Below are positions 24,379-32,258 of a stretch of 64,000 bases of DNA, piece after piece (positions within the stretch are counted from its first letter, which is position 1; each line of letters opens with the position of its first letter). Below the pieces are notes generated by a model. That model saw only the letters and a program-made list of their open reading frames with translations. It made no database searches and had not been told where the DNA came from. Where the stretch lies: assembly GCF_036030735.1 (NCBI RefSeq), contig NZ_CP107928.1:5704001-5768000 (forward strand). The letters are read 5' to 3'. A program made the translations under genes and the position numbers. This stretch comes from Streptomyces sp. NBC_00425. Its GTDB lineage: Bacteria > Actinomycetota > Actinomycetes > Streptomycetales > Streptomycetaceae.

Positions 24379-24899
24379 CCGAAGCCGACGCTCCTCCCGC
24401 GGCCGACGGCGGCCTCCTGCCGCCCTTCTCAGGCGTGGAAACGGTCTGCTCCAAGTGCCTGAGCTCGGATACGTACACGTGGTACCGGCCGGCCAAGGCA
24501 TCCATGCCGCCGGACGAGTTCAACGGCGCCCTGCGCCGCGTCGCGCTCCCGGAGCGGCTCGAGCGCCAGTGCACCCGCTGCGACTTCCAGTGGGACGAGG
24601 CCCTCGCCATGGACGAGCCGGGCATGACCGTCGCGGCCCTGGCGCACGCCCTCGACAACAGCACCCCGTACCCGGTCGAACTCGACGGCCAGGTGCTGGC
24701 CTGGATGGCGCGCGAACTCCTCCGCATGCTGCGGATCACCGCCCGCCCCGAACACCCCGTGTGGCAGTACAGCAACGGCCGGCCCCCGCCGGTCGTCGCC
24801 CCCACGGAGATGTGCGAGGCCCTGCACCCGACCGCTGAAGACGAAGAGGCCTGCGAGCAACGGCGCACCCACCCCGAGCCGAAGGAGACGGACCGATGA
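24375..24899 (+). CDS. Zinc-ribbon protein, unknown function
   Basis: A 174-residue protein. The four-Cys ribbon is VCSKCLSSDTYTWYRPAK plus RQCTRCDFQWDE. Helical segments follow (GQVLAWMARELLRMLRITA). It is coupled to both neighbours by ATGA overlaps. Confidence 0.65.
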   Translation: MTEADAPPAADGGLLPPFSGVETVCSKCLSSDTYTWYRPAKASMPPDEFNGALRRVALPERLERQCTRCDFQWDEALAMDEPGMTVAALAHALDNSTPYPVELDGQVLAWMARELLRMLRITARPEHPVWQYSNGRPPPVVAPTEMCEALHPTAEDEEACEQRRTHPEPKETDR

Positions 24900-25171
24900 C
24901 GATTCTCAACGAACTGATCGGCGAGCTGGACACCACCGCGAAGCGGTTCCGGATCACCACCAGCCAGGCGACGGAGCTGCAGACCGCCCTCGGTGTCGAC
25001 CTGGCCGACGAGGAGGTCACGGTGACCTGGCAGCGCGTCAGCGACCGCGTGCCCAGCGTCCTGGTGACCGTGCCGACCGGCGAGGACTGCTGGGCGCTCC
25101 CGGTGCCGCAGCGGCCCGAGTGGCTGACCGAACTCCTCGTGAAGCAGGCCCCCGCCTGGTGGCTGAAGTGA
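24896..25171 (+). CDS. Small unknown protein
   Basis: A 91-residue acidic protein without Cys clusters (ITTSQATELQTALGVDLADE, then RVPSVLVTVPTGEDCWALPV). It begins on an ATGA overlap and ends on a GTGA overlap. Confidence 0.6.
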   Translation: MTILNELIGELDTTAKRFRITTSQATELQTALGVDLADEEVTVTWQRVSDRVPSVLVTVPTGEDCWALPVPQRPEWLTELLVKQAPAWWLK

Positions 25172-26829
25172 CCAACCACGGCACCCTCCTCCAGCTCCTC
25201 GGCCAGTGGGTCACCGTCACCGACCCGCAGGACCACCACGTCTGGCACGGCCAGCTCGGCAACCTCATGGACGCGCCGTCCCTCGTGCTGCACATGCCCG
25301 AGGGCGGCACGAAGGTCCTCCCGCAGGCCTTCGACGTCACCGGGGCCGCCCCGGCGGCTGGCGGCCCGCACCCCGACCCCGACAGCCCCGGCAGGCCCTT
25401 CGAGGAACTGCGGGAGACCGGCCTGCTCTGGCTGATCAACCGGGTCGCGTTCCACCCCCGCGGCCTGGCCCTCGCCCTCTACCTCGACGGCGACGGCAAG
25501 GCGCACGGCTGGAGCCTCGTCAGCAACCTCGACGGCGAGCCATGGCAGTTCGACCCGGCCACCGACAACGACGGCTATGTCCGCGCCGAGGCCACCATCG
25601 AGCACTATCTCGGCGGAGGCGACGCCAGGATGGCGCCGACGGCCCGCTGCTGCGTGTGCGGAGGCGGCCCCGTGGTGTACGAGAACTACCAGGAGCAGCC
25701 GTTCTGCGCCGGGTGCGCGAACTGCTCCTGCGACCAGGTGCCGTGCGCCCGGACACCAGCGGACGACGTCCGGACGTGTCCGGACGGCCATCCGGACGCC
25801 GACGTCCAGACGGGCGGACACGTCCGGACGCTACTCCTCGCCAACCACGACGGATGCCCCCCGACCTGCACGGACACCGTCCGGACGCATCCGGACGCGG
25901 ACACGTCCGGACGTCCGGACGGAACCCCGTCGCTCCGGGAGAAGCTCACCGACTCGGTCGCCACGGCGTTCGCCCTCCCACCGGATCTCCTCGCCCCGGC
26001 ACCCTGCTCCTGCGGCCAGACCAGCCCCCTGGTCCACGTCGCGCCCGACGGCGGGCACTGGCACCTGGACCCCGCCGAGTACGAGAAGCTGGAGCGCGGC
26101 CGGGACGACATCCACCCGGCCACCGCCGCCTGGAGCCAGTGCTGGGACCGCGCCGAGGGCTACCGGATCCGCCTCGGCCTCGCCCGCCAGGTCCTCATCG
26201 ACGACGGCTTCTTCGCCGACGACCAGATCGGCGACGACCTCGCCCCCCGCCTCCTGGAATGGGTCAACGTCCACCGGGCCCGCATCCGCGAACTGGCCGG
26301 CGCACTCACCGAGGCACTCGCCGAGTTCACCGTCCCCGCCACCATCAACCACGAGCCCGCCCTACGGACCGGCTACGTCAACGCGGAACAGGTCGGCCGC
26401 TGGCGCGCCACCCTCGGCTACGTCCGCCGCACCCGGCACGCCCAGTACCCCGACGTCCAGGGACACTGTCCGGCCTGCGGCAGCGAAACCCTCGTCCTCG
26501 GCGACGGCGGACACGTCCAGTGCACCCGCCTGGAATGCCCGGACAAGACCGCCGCCAGCAGCCTCCTCGGCGACCCCCCGAACCCCGGCTTCGCATGCAG
26601 GCGGACCGCATGCACAGCCGCCCTCAACGACCTGGCCGTGGCGTCAGCCGCGTACGAAGTCGTCCGGAGTCACACCATCACGGCGGGCAAGTACATCGCC
26701 CAGCAGCGGCACGCCCGCTTTCCGTTCACCGGAGACAACCGCGGGCGCATCCTCCAAGCCCTCGGCGCATGGACCGGCGACCCCGGCCCCCTCAAGCTCG
26801 CCACCCGCTCCACCGACGAGGCCCCATGA
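25168..26829 (+). CDS. Large multidomain protein of unknown function with a repeat-encoded middle
   Basis: A 553-residue protein from GTG 25168. An N-terminal ~150-residue domain (LGQWVTVTDPQDHHVWHGQL) is followed by a Cys-rich segment (CCVCGGGPVVYENYQEQPFC and CANCSCDQVPC). A linker at residues ~200-252 is encoded almost entirely by TCCGGACG repeats. A helical domain and a C-terminal zinc ribbon (HCPACGSETLVLGDGGHVQC) complete it. It is probably a tandem fusion of small metal-binding modules. Function unknown. Confidence 0.65.
   Translation: MTNHGTLLQLLGQWVTVTDPQDHHVWHGQLGNLMDAPSLVLHMPEGGTKVLPQAFDVTGAAPAAGGPHPDPDSPGRPFEELRETGLLWLINRVAFHPRGLALALYLDGDGKAHGWSLVSNLDGEPWQFDPATDNDGYVRAEATIEHYLGGGDARMAPTARCCVCGGGPVVYENYQEQPFCAGCANCSCDQVPCARTPADDVRTCPDGHPDADVQTGGHVRTLLLANHDGCPPTCTDTVRTHPDADTSGRPDGTPSLREKLTDSVATAFALPPDLLAPAPCSCGQTSPLVHVAPDGGHWHLDPAEYEKLERGRDDIHPATAAWSQCWDRAEGYRIRLGLARQVLIDDGFFADDQIGDDLAPRLLEWVNVHRARIRELAGALTEALAEFTVPATINHEPALRTGYVNAEQVGRWRATLGYVRRTRHAQYPDVQGHCPACGSETLVLGDGGHVQCTRLECPDKTAASSLLGDPPNPGFACRRTACTAALNDLAVASAAYEVVRSHTITAGKYIAQQRHARFPFTGDNRGRILQALGAWTGDPGPLKLATRSTDEAP
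25769..25921. repeat. TCCGGACG cluster 2
   Basis: Eight exact octamers start at 25769, 25779, 25791, 25823, 25880, 25890, 25906 and 25914. They fall in more than one reading frame of the host gene, so the same DNA word gives different peptides. Confidence 0.8.
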
Positions 26830-27110
26830 CCTCCCTCCCGCACTTCCTCGACGAGGTACCCGGCCCCTGGCCGGAAACCCCCTGCAAGGAACGCCCCGAC
26901 TACTTCATCGACAGCAGCCGGACCACCCCCACCAGGGACCGCGTCGACCAGGCCAAGATGCTCTGCGCAGGCTGCCCCGTCCGGGAAGCCTGCGCGGACT
27001 ACGCCATCGCCAACGGCTGCCGGGACGGCATCTGGGGCGGCCTCACAGTCGACGAACGCGACCAACTCGCCGACGCCCGCGCCACCGCCGACCAGCACGC
27101 CGAGCAGTAG
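26826..27110 (+). CDS. WhiB-like iron-sulfur regulator 2
   Basis: A 94-residue Wbl protein. Cluster ligands are PCKE and MLCAGCPVREAC, followed by the DGIWGG turn. It is distinct from the copy at 15800, so the prophage carries two. It begins on an ATGA overlap. The codons for its last ~12 residues are duplicated 357 bases downstream. Confidence 0.9.
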   Translation: MTSLPHFLDEVPGPWPETPCKERPDYFIDSSRTTPTRDRVDQAKMLCAGCPVREACADYAIANGCRDGIWGGLTVDERDQLADARATADQHAEQ

Positions 27111-27167
27111 AACCCCGGCGGAACCCACACCACGAGAGCCCCCACGCCACAGGCGGCATGGGGGCTC
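27072..27167 (+). repeat. 96-bp direct repeat, copy A
   Basis: Covers the end of the WhiB-like gene, its stop and the following hairpin. It matches 27429-27524 at 94 of 96 positions, offset 357 bases, a multiple of three. Confidence 0.9.
27136..27167 (+). terminator. Hairpin terminator after the second WhiB-like gene
   Basis: GAGCCCCCACGCC (27136-27148) pairs with GGCATGGGGGCTC (27155-27167) with one mismatch. The flanking CACGA arm of copy B is absent here, so the stem is shorter. Confidence 0.7.
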
Positions 27168-27428
27168 ACGCCGTTCAGACCGGGGGCTCTCAGGGCGTCG
27201 GTTCCACAACCATCGCGAGGATGTCGGCGTGATCGAACGCCAGCGGCGTCAGGGCATCCCAGGGCCGCCACCGGACCGCGCAGGCTTGCTGACTCGTGAC
27301 TTCAGGTGGTCATCTATGCACGGATCGTGTAACCTCTGTGCCCTCGCATCGCAGCGAGGGGATAGCGGGAGCCCCACTTCCCAGGGCTTGCGAGGTCCGT
27401 CCGGGAAGCGGGGCTCACGCGTGTCACG
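27168..27428. other. Non-coding spacer within the 357-bp duplication
   Basis: No convincing gene. It contains a small hairpin at 27341-27360 (CCCTCGC/GCGAGGG) and a longer one at 27369-27416 (GAGCCCCACTTCCC with GGGAAGCGGGGCTC, one mismatch). These could belong to a small structured RNA or be remnants of the duplication. Confidence 0.4.
27369..27416. terminator. Long-loop hairpin
   Basis: 14-bp stem with one mismatch, arms 27369-27382 and 27403-27416. A terminator or the 3' end of a small RNA. Confidence 0.45.
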
Positions 27429-27524
27429 GACGCCCGCGTCACCGCCGACCAGCCCGCCGAGCAGTAGAACCCCGGCGGAACCCACACCACGAGAGCCCCC
27501 ACGCCACAGGCGGCATGGGGGCTC
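27429..27524 (+). repeat. 96-bp direct repeat, copy B
   Basis: 94 of 96 bases match copy A at 27072-27167. The copied WhiB codons here have no gene in front of them. Confidence 0.9.
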
Positions 27525-27529
27525 TCGTG
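27488..27529. terminator. Bidirectional terminator between convergent units
   Basis: An 18-base arm (27488-27505) pairs with 27512-27529 with one mismatch. It lies between the plus-strand WhiB unit and the convergent minus-strand HTH gene. Confidence 0.75.
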
Positions 27530-27557
27530 CGTCCGTTCCTGGTCAGTCCTGGGCGAG

Positions 27558-27881
27558 TTAGTCGCCGGGGGGGCTCACCTCCGACGTCTTTCGCACCGGC
27601 CTGTTGATCTCTCCTCGCTGCCCTGTTGCGATCTGCTGCGCCCGCGCGGCGGTGACGCCCTTGCGGCCGAGGAGCGAGCCGATCCGTTTCCACGTCAGGC
27701 CCGAATCCTTCAGCCGCTTCACGCGGTCCTGCCGCATGCTGCGCAGTTGGGCGTGAAGGCCCGGCCAGTCCTCCAGGATGACGCTGATCGCCTTCGCGCA
27801 GGTCTCGTCGTCTTCGATGGCGGCGAGTGCATCGATGGCCTCCTTCACCCTCCTCACCTCCTCCGGATCTGCCTCTTCCAA
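27558..27881 (-). CDS. Small HTH regulator, paralogue A
   Basis: A 107-residue protein (start TTG 27881, with GGAGGGAG upstream; GTG 27923 is the alternative). An acidic helical N-terminus is followed by an HTH (RLKDSGLTWKRIGSLLG, ARAQQIATGQRG). The region aligns with the minus-strand protein at 37119-37403 (ALADLAGDPT..., VTPQRVADIAAGHRN). A 15-bp inverted repeat lies just upstream, in front of the divergent plus-strand block. It probably represses itself and that block. Confidence 0.75.
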   Translation of the reverse strand: MEEADPEEVRRVKEAIDALAAIEDDETCAKAISVILEDWPGLHAQLRSMRQDRVKRLKDSGLTWKRIGSLLGRKGVTAARAQQIATGQRGEINRPVRKTSEVSPPGD

Positions 27882-27925
27882 CGTGGCTCCCTCCGTCGCT
27901 GAGAGGGGCGCCGACGAAGACACGG

Positions 27926-27963
27926 TAAACCCTACGGTTGCGCTACATCAACCATAGGGTTTA
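27926..27963. promoter_or_regulatory. Inverted-repeat operator between divergent units
   Basis: TAAACCCTACGGTTG (27926-27940) faces CAACCATAGGGTTTA (27949-27963): 15 bp with one mismatch and an 8-base spacer. It lies 45 bases upstream of the minus-strand HTH gene and 115 bases before the plus-strand gene at 28078. I saw no other copy in the window. Confidence 0.75.
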
Positions 27964-28077
27964 CGTTTGTCTCGCGGGGCCGCCTCTCGGTCTCGCACCT
28001 ACAAGTCGGCCCCCGGTCGGGGCCTGAGAAACGCCGACCGGGGGCCGCGCCAGACCTGACTGCACAGGAGCTGACGC

Positions 28078-28470
28078 ATGGCACAGAAGAGTACTGATCA
28101 ATGTCCGCCGAGTCTCGGGGGCATCAGCAAGGAACACGCGGCGTGTGCGGCGTGGGTGCTCGGGACGATCGCGGTGAAGTACCGCGACGGGCGGTCCGGT
28201 GACCCGGTCGACATGCTCGACTTCACGGTCCGCATGGCCACCGCGGCGTACGACCTCGTCGGTGACGACGGCTCGGGCGACGCCCGGGGGATCGCGCGAA
28301 TGGCTCGCGCGGCGGCCGGCGACGTCCCGGACGGCGTGGCACGCGGAACGCTTGCCGACCAGCTCGAGGCCGCCGCACTACGGCTGGGCTGCGAGTGGGG
28401 CGCGGACGGCGAGCCGAAGCTGCCGATCCCGGGCCCGCGCAAGCCGTCGCAGATGGCGGTGGCCCGGTGA
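28078..28470 (+). CDS. Unknown small protein
   Basis: A 130-residue protein with AGGAG before ATG 28078. It is helical (EHAACAAWVLGTIAVKYRDG, DFTVRMATAAYDLVGDDGSG) with no catalytic motif I recognise. First gene of the block controlled by the inverted repeat at 27926-27963. Confidence 0.65.
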   Translation: MAQKSTDQCPPSLGGISKEHAACAAWVLGTIAVKYRDGRSGDPVDMLDFTVRMATAAYDLVGDDGSGDARGIARMARAAAGDVPDGVARGTLADQLEAAALRLGCEWGADGEPKLPIPGPRKPSQMAVAR

Positions 28471-28598
28471 AGTGCTGCGGACGACCGATGGTGCGTGACG
28501 GCCGCCAGCTCGTGTGCCGCAAGTGCAAGGCCTGGATCGACGCGGGCGTGTACGCCAGCCGGTTCGCGGCCCGCCTGTACGCGGCGGTGACCGGATGA
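28467..28598 (+). CDS. Zinc-ribbon microprotein
   Basis: A 43-residue protein beginning VKCCGRPMVRDGRQLVCRKC, a compact CC...CxxC ribbon. GTG 28467 overlaps the preceding TGA, and its own stop overlaps the next ATG. Confidence 0.65.
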   Translation: MKCCGRPMVRDGRQLVCRKCKAWIDAGVYASRFAARLYAAVTG

Positions 28599-28756
28599 GC
28601 CCCAAGTACTGGCCCCCGTCCACGAAGGACATGGAGAAGGCGGCCAAGCAGAAGGCGAAGGAACAGGCCGCGAGCAAGGAACGGGCTCGAGCCCATAAGG
28701 TCCGCGTTGCCCGAAAAGGCCCGGATCCCATGCCGATGACCCGCTACTACGACTGA
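28595..28756 (+). CDS. Small Lys-rich helical protein
   Basis: A 53-residue basic protein, helix KDMEKAAKQKAKEQAASKER. ATG 28595 overlaps the previous TGA. A strong hairpin follows. Confidence 0.55.
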   Translation: MSPKYWPPSTKDMEKAAKQKAKEQAASKERARAHKVRVARKGPDPMPMTRYYD

Positions 28757-28765
28757 CCCCCTGAC

Positions 28766-28804
28766 CGGCCCGGCCTCCTCCGTCCCTCGGCGGAGGCCGG
28801 GCCG
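28766..28804 (+). terminator. Hairpin terminator
   Basis: A perfect 13-bp stem, CGGCCCGGCCTCC (28766-28778) with GGAGGCCGGGCCG (28792-28804). Confidence 0.75.
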
Positions 28805-28839
28805 ACCCCGTGATGCTCAGCACGAAGGACGGACGCCAC

Positions 28840-29910
28840 ATGACCGACAACCACGACCAGCCGCGCGTCCCCGGGGTCCGGTACCGGACGGAGACCCGCT
28901 ACCGGCCGGTCACGACGTACGTGTTCGGCGAGGAGCAGACGGACTACGAGCCGTACCAGGTCGACGTTCCGGTCCCGCCCCGGGACTGGGACCGCGCCCT
29001 GATGCGGTTCGTGATGACCGTGGCGTTCGCCTCGACGGTCGTCGCGGTGGTGTGGTCGACGGCCAGCATCAGCCGCCTCCTCGCCCTGGTCGTCTCGTCG
29101 GCGGCGATCGCCGTAGCGGCGGCCTCCCTGTTCGAGCTGCTGTGGATCATGTGCCTCGCGGCCGAGTGGCTGCTGCGCGGACGGCCTAACCGGGCCAAGC
29201 CCATGCAGGTGGCCGGCTGGATCACGGTGTGGTTTGTCGTCGCCGGGGTGATCGTCGAAGGCGTCCACGAGAAGCAGATCGCGGCGGGCATCGTCGGCGG
29301 CGCCGTCTCCCTGATGGCGAAGGGTTCGTGGTGGGTGGTCTACCGGGTGCGGCAGGTCGAGCTGCGACGCCCGATCGCGGCCTGGCTGCAGCGCAACCAG
29401 GAGGAGACCGCCGCGGCGGAGGCGCTCCTCGGCTTCAAGTCGCAGATGGGCGGCCGCCAGGCGTACGCCGAGCTGGTCTACGGCCGCGACGCTGTCCTCG
29501 CCGCCCGCGCGACCGTCGAGGCCGCGAACCGGCTCGGTCTGGACCCGTCCGGACCGCGTCCGGACCCGTCCGGACGCCCCGTCCAGGCTGCGCCCGCGCC
29601 GCAGGCCGCCCCGATCCCGGCCGCGCCGGTCCAGGCCCCGGCCGCCCCCGTCCAGCCGCCCGCCCCGGCCGCCGTACCGACGGCGTCCGCGCCGGTGGGC
29701 CCGCCGGTCACCCAGCTCGGCCCGTCGATCCGGCAGACCGTCGTCGCCATCCTCGACCGGGACTGGAACGTGAGCGACGAGGACCTGGTCGACGAGGTCC
29801 GCCGGATCCACGGCGACCGGCCGAAGCTCGCCGACACCGTCGCCACCTACCGCCGCAAGGAAGCCAAGGCCCGCCGGGGCAGCGGCCCCATCGCGCAGGG
29901 AAACCCATGA
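28840..29910 (+). CDS. Membrane protein with proline-rich linker, plasmid-transfer-like
   Basis: A 356-residue protein. Transmembrane helices lie at about residues 48-68, 75-100 and 120-145, with a possible fourth (ITVWFVVAGVIVEG). A long Ala/Pro/Gln linker (residues ~245-295, with TCCGGACC/G words at 29548-29576) precedes a C-terminal HTH-like domain (ETVVAILDRDWNVSDEDLVDEV region). The layout recalls Spd/Tra accessory membrane proteins of Streptomyces conjugative elements, but that is inference. Start ATG 28840 is preferred; GTG 28810 is possible. Confidence 0.6.
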   Translation: MTDNHDQPRVPGVRYRTETRYRPVTTYVFGEEQTDYEPYQVDVPVPPRDWDRALMRFVMTVAFASTVVAVVWSTASISRLLALVVSSAAIAVAAASLFELLWIMCLAAEWLLRGRPNRAKPMQVAGWITVWFVVAGVIVEGVHEKQIAAGIVGGAVSLMAKGSWWVVYRVRQVELRRPIAAWLQRNQEETAAAEALLGFKSQMGGRQAYAELVYGRDAVLAARATVEAANRLGLDPSGPRPDPSGRPVQAAPAPQAAPIPAAPVQAPAAPVQPPAPAAVPTASAPVGPPVTQLGPSIRQTVVAILDRDWNVSDEDLVDEVRRIHGDRPKLADTVATYRRKEAKARRGSGPIAQGNP

Positions 29911-30638
29911 CCCTGGTCCTGATCGCCGTCCTCCTCGTCCTGCTCCTCCTCCCGCCGCTCGGCAAAGCCGGGCTCCTGGCCGCCGTCGCCGTCGCCGCAT
30001 GGCGGCACCTGGCGCGGCCCGGAGCCCGCCCCCGGCCGGGGGACCCGGGCGCTTCCGCCCTCGACCGGGCACACGAACTCCGCACCCCGCTCGTCCGCGT
30101 CGCCACGGCGCTGAGCATCCCGACCAAAGCTGGAACCCTGGCCGCCCGCTACGAGGCAGGCGGCAGGGGAGAGCAGCACGTCGCCGCCCTCCTCGCCGAG
30201 CTGACCGACGAAGGCTGGGCGTTCCTGTACGACCGGCGACTGCCCAGCGGCTCGACCAACATCGACGGCCTCGCCCTCAGCCCCCGCGGGCACGTCTACG
30301 TCCTGGACCCCAAGGTGATGTCCCCGCGGTTCCCGGTGACCGTCCAGAACGGCCGGCTCCTCCACGGAACCCGCGACGTCACCGGCCGCCTGGAAGGCCT
30401 CATGCGCGGCGCCCGCGCCGTGCACAGCCTCCTCAGCACCCAGCCGGTACCGGTCGCGATCATCGTCGGCCGGCTGCCCGCCGGACGGGACCACCGGGTC
30501 AGTGGCGCCCGCATCGTGGCGGCCGCCGACGTCTGCGACGCGCTGCGCCGCATGGACGCCGCCCGGGTCCCGCGCCAGCGGCCCGCCAACTTCCTCGACG
30601 TCGCGGCCCGACTCCTGCCGCCCTACACCGGAAGGTGA
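29907..30638 (+). CDS. Membrane-anchored NERD-domain protein
   Basis: A 243-residue protein. An N-terminal hydrophobic segment (LVLIAVLLVLLLLPPLGKAG) anchors it. Residues ~85-190 fit the NERD (nuclease-related) domain: AGGRGEQHVAALLAELTDEG, then NIDGLALSPRGHVYVLDPKV, where the family has a 'D...G.. viE.K' site; here Asp-Pro-Lys replaces Glu-x-Lys. NERD proteins are linked to DNA processing and are frequent on actinomycete plasmids. It is coupled to the preceding gene (ATGA). Confidence 0.75.
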   Translation: MTLVLIAVLLVLLLLPPLGKAGLLAAVAVAAWRHLARPGARPRPGDPGASALDRAHELRTPLVRVATALSIPTKAGTLAARYEAGGRGEQHVAALLAELTDEGWAFLYDRRLPSGSTNIDGLALSPRGHVYVLDPKVMSPRFPVTVQNGRLLHGTRDVTGRLEGLMRGARAVHSLLSTQPVPVAIIVGRLPAGRDHRVSGARIVAAADVCDALRRMDAARVPRQRPANFLDVAARLLPPYTGR

Positions 30639-30646
30639 ATCGCCCC

Positions 30647-30883
30647 GTGAACCGCATCGCCCGCAGCGCCGTGTACGTGGCCCTCCTGCTCCTGGGCCTG
30701 TCGATGACACCCACCCGGATCTACGGGCTGTCGCTCAACTTCGCTGCCGTCGGCATCCTCGCGCTCGTCCTCCTCCAGCTGCGGACGACGAAGAACCCGG
30801 TGGACTACGCCCTGGCCCGGCTCGCCCTGGGCTGCCTGGGCGTCGTCTACTTCGCCCCGCTCCTCGTGCTGGGTGTCCAGTGA
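30647..30883 (+). CDS. Two-helix membrane protein
   Basis: A 78-residue protein with hydrophobic segments VYVALLLLGLSMTP, FAAVGILALVLLQL and LALGCLGVVYFAPLLVLGV. Start GTG 30647 (GGAAGG upstream); GTG 30635 is the alternative. Part of the transfer-like membrane block. Confidence 0.6.
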   Translation: MNRIARSAVYVALLLLGLSMTPTRIYGLSLNFAAVGILALVLLQLRTTKNPVDYALARLALGCLGVVYFAPLLVLGVQ

Positions 30884-31764
30884 CCTCGGCGAGCGAGCGC
30901 TGGACACAGCGCGTCCTGGGCGGCCTCAGTGCCCGCCCCATCGGCCACGGCGAGGCAGTCGACGCCGACGGCCCGCAGGTCCCCGTGCAGTCCCCCCAGC
31001 CTCCGCAGCCGACGCCGATCCGGCGGCCGGCCCCGCGGCTCCCGCACTGGTGGGAGGACAAGCCCACCAGCCTCGCCCCGGACGAGGAGCCCGCCGAGGA
31101 GCAGGCCCTCGAGGACCAGCCCGCCGAGGAGCAGGCCGAGGAGCCCGACGTCGAGGAACCTCCCACGGTCGAGGAGCCCCCGAAGACCGCGCCCGCGCCC
31201 AGCGGCCCGGTCGAGAAGATCCCGGCCGACGCCCCTAAGCGGACCGGGGTCCGGAAAGCGGCGGACCTGGCGGCCGAGGACCGCAGCACACGGTTCATCG
31301 CCTTCAACCTGAGCGCCGGGGGAGCCGGATACGCCCTCGGCATCGTCCCCTTCCTCGGCAAGTTCCTGCCCGCCGCCGAGCACGGCGCGGTCGGCATGCT
31401 CGGCCTCACCACCGCCGTCGCCGGGGGATACGCGGCCTGGCACGCCACCCGGTTCCCCGCAGTCCGGCAGATCCTCCCCGTCCCCCCGGTGTCCCGCGTC
31501 GTCATCATCGCCGGGGCCGCCGAGATCGGCCGCCGTATGGCGCCGGTCCCCGTCGCATGGCTCAACGTCCACGGCCAGCAGTGGGGCCTCGGCCCCAGCG
31601 CCGTGAGCCTCCTCATCACGGCCGGCGCCATGTGCGGCGGCCTGTGGTGGTTCATCGACCGCCGCGTCCGCCACTGGCACTGGACGGCCCGATGGCTCGT
31701 CCGGATTCCCCTCGCGTCCGCTGTCCTCGCAACCGGCCTGTACGCCCCCGGCGTCACCCCGTGA
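30880..31764 (+). CDS. Large membrane protein with acidic N-terminal domain (Spd-like)
   Basis: A 294-residue protein. The first ~130 residues are Pro/Glu-rich and cytoplasmic in character (EEPAEEQALEDQPAEEQAEE). At least four transmembrane helices follow (FLPAAEHGAVGMLGLTTAVA, VSRVVIIAGAAEIG, LLITAGAMCGGLWWFI, RIPLASAVLATGLYA). The architecture resembles SpdB-type spread proteins of Streptomyces plasmids. It is translationally coupled on both sides. Confidence 0.55.
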   Translation: MTSASERWTQRVLGGLSARPIGHGEAVDADGPQVPVQSPQPPQPTPIRRPAPRLPHWWEDKPTSLAPDEEPAEEQALEDQPAEEQAEEPDVEEPPTVEEPPKTAPAPSGPVEKIPADAPKRTGVRKAADLAAEDRSTRFIAFNLSAGGAGYALGIVPFLGKFLPAAEHGAVGMLGLTTAVAGGYAAWHATRFPAVRQILPVPPVSRVVIIAGAAEIGRRMAPVPVAWLNVHGQQWGLGPSAVSLLITAGAMCGGLWWFIDRRVRHWHWTARWLVRIPLASAVLATGLYAPGVTP

Positions 31765-31775
31765 AAGGCACCACC

Positions 31776-32258
31776 GTGATCGAGTACCTTGCCGCTCCCG
31801 CCCAGGCTCCCGGCATCACCGGCGGGCAGATCTTCGGCACCGTGCTGACGTCCGGCGTCGCCCTCGCCGCCGGGGTCGGCCTCATCCTCGGACTGAAGGG
31901 GAGCGACTGGGGCCCCCTCGTCATCAACAATAAGAAGAAGGCCGCCTGGTGGGGCATCTTCACCGGCACCGCCTGGATGGCCGCCGGGGGCACCTGGGCC
32001 GACCTCGCCCAAGGCCTCGGCTCCGTCCCGCCAGCCCTGCTCTCCGGGAACAACGGCTTCGGCGACCCCGGACTCGGCGCGGTCGCCATCGTCCTGACCA
32101 TGATCGCCTTCGGGGCGAAGTGGGGCAGCAAGACGACTCCGCCCGCCCTGATCGGCATCATGGCCGCGGTCGTCTACGCCAAGGCCGGCGGCATCTGGGG
32201 CATCCTCGTCAACGTCATCAACATGGTCATCGGCATCGTCACCGGCCTGGGGCACTGA
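31776..32258 (+). CDS. Hydrophobic pilin-size membrane protein
   Basis: A 160-residue protein with four hydrophobic stretches (ALAAGVGLILGLKG, WWGIFTGTAWMAAGG, LGAVAIVLTMIAFGA, WGILVNVINMVIGIVTG). Start GTG 31776 has AAAGG upstream; GTG 31761 overlaps the previous stop. Function unknown; part of the transfer-like block. Confidence 0.6.
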   Translation: MIEYLAAPAQAPGITGGQIFGTVLTSGVALAAGVGLILGLKGSDWGPLVINNKKKAAWWGIFTGTAWMAAGGTWADLAQGLGSVPPALLSGNNGFGDPGLGAVAIVLTMIAFGAKWGSKTTPPALIGIMAAVVYAKAGGIWGILVNVINMVIGIVTGLGH

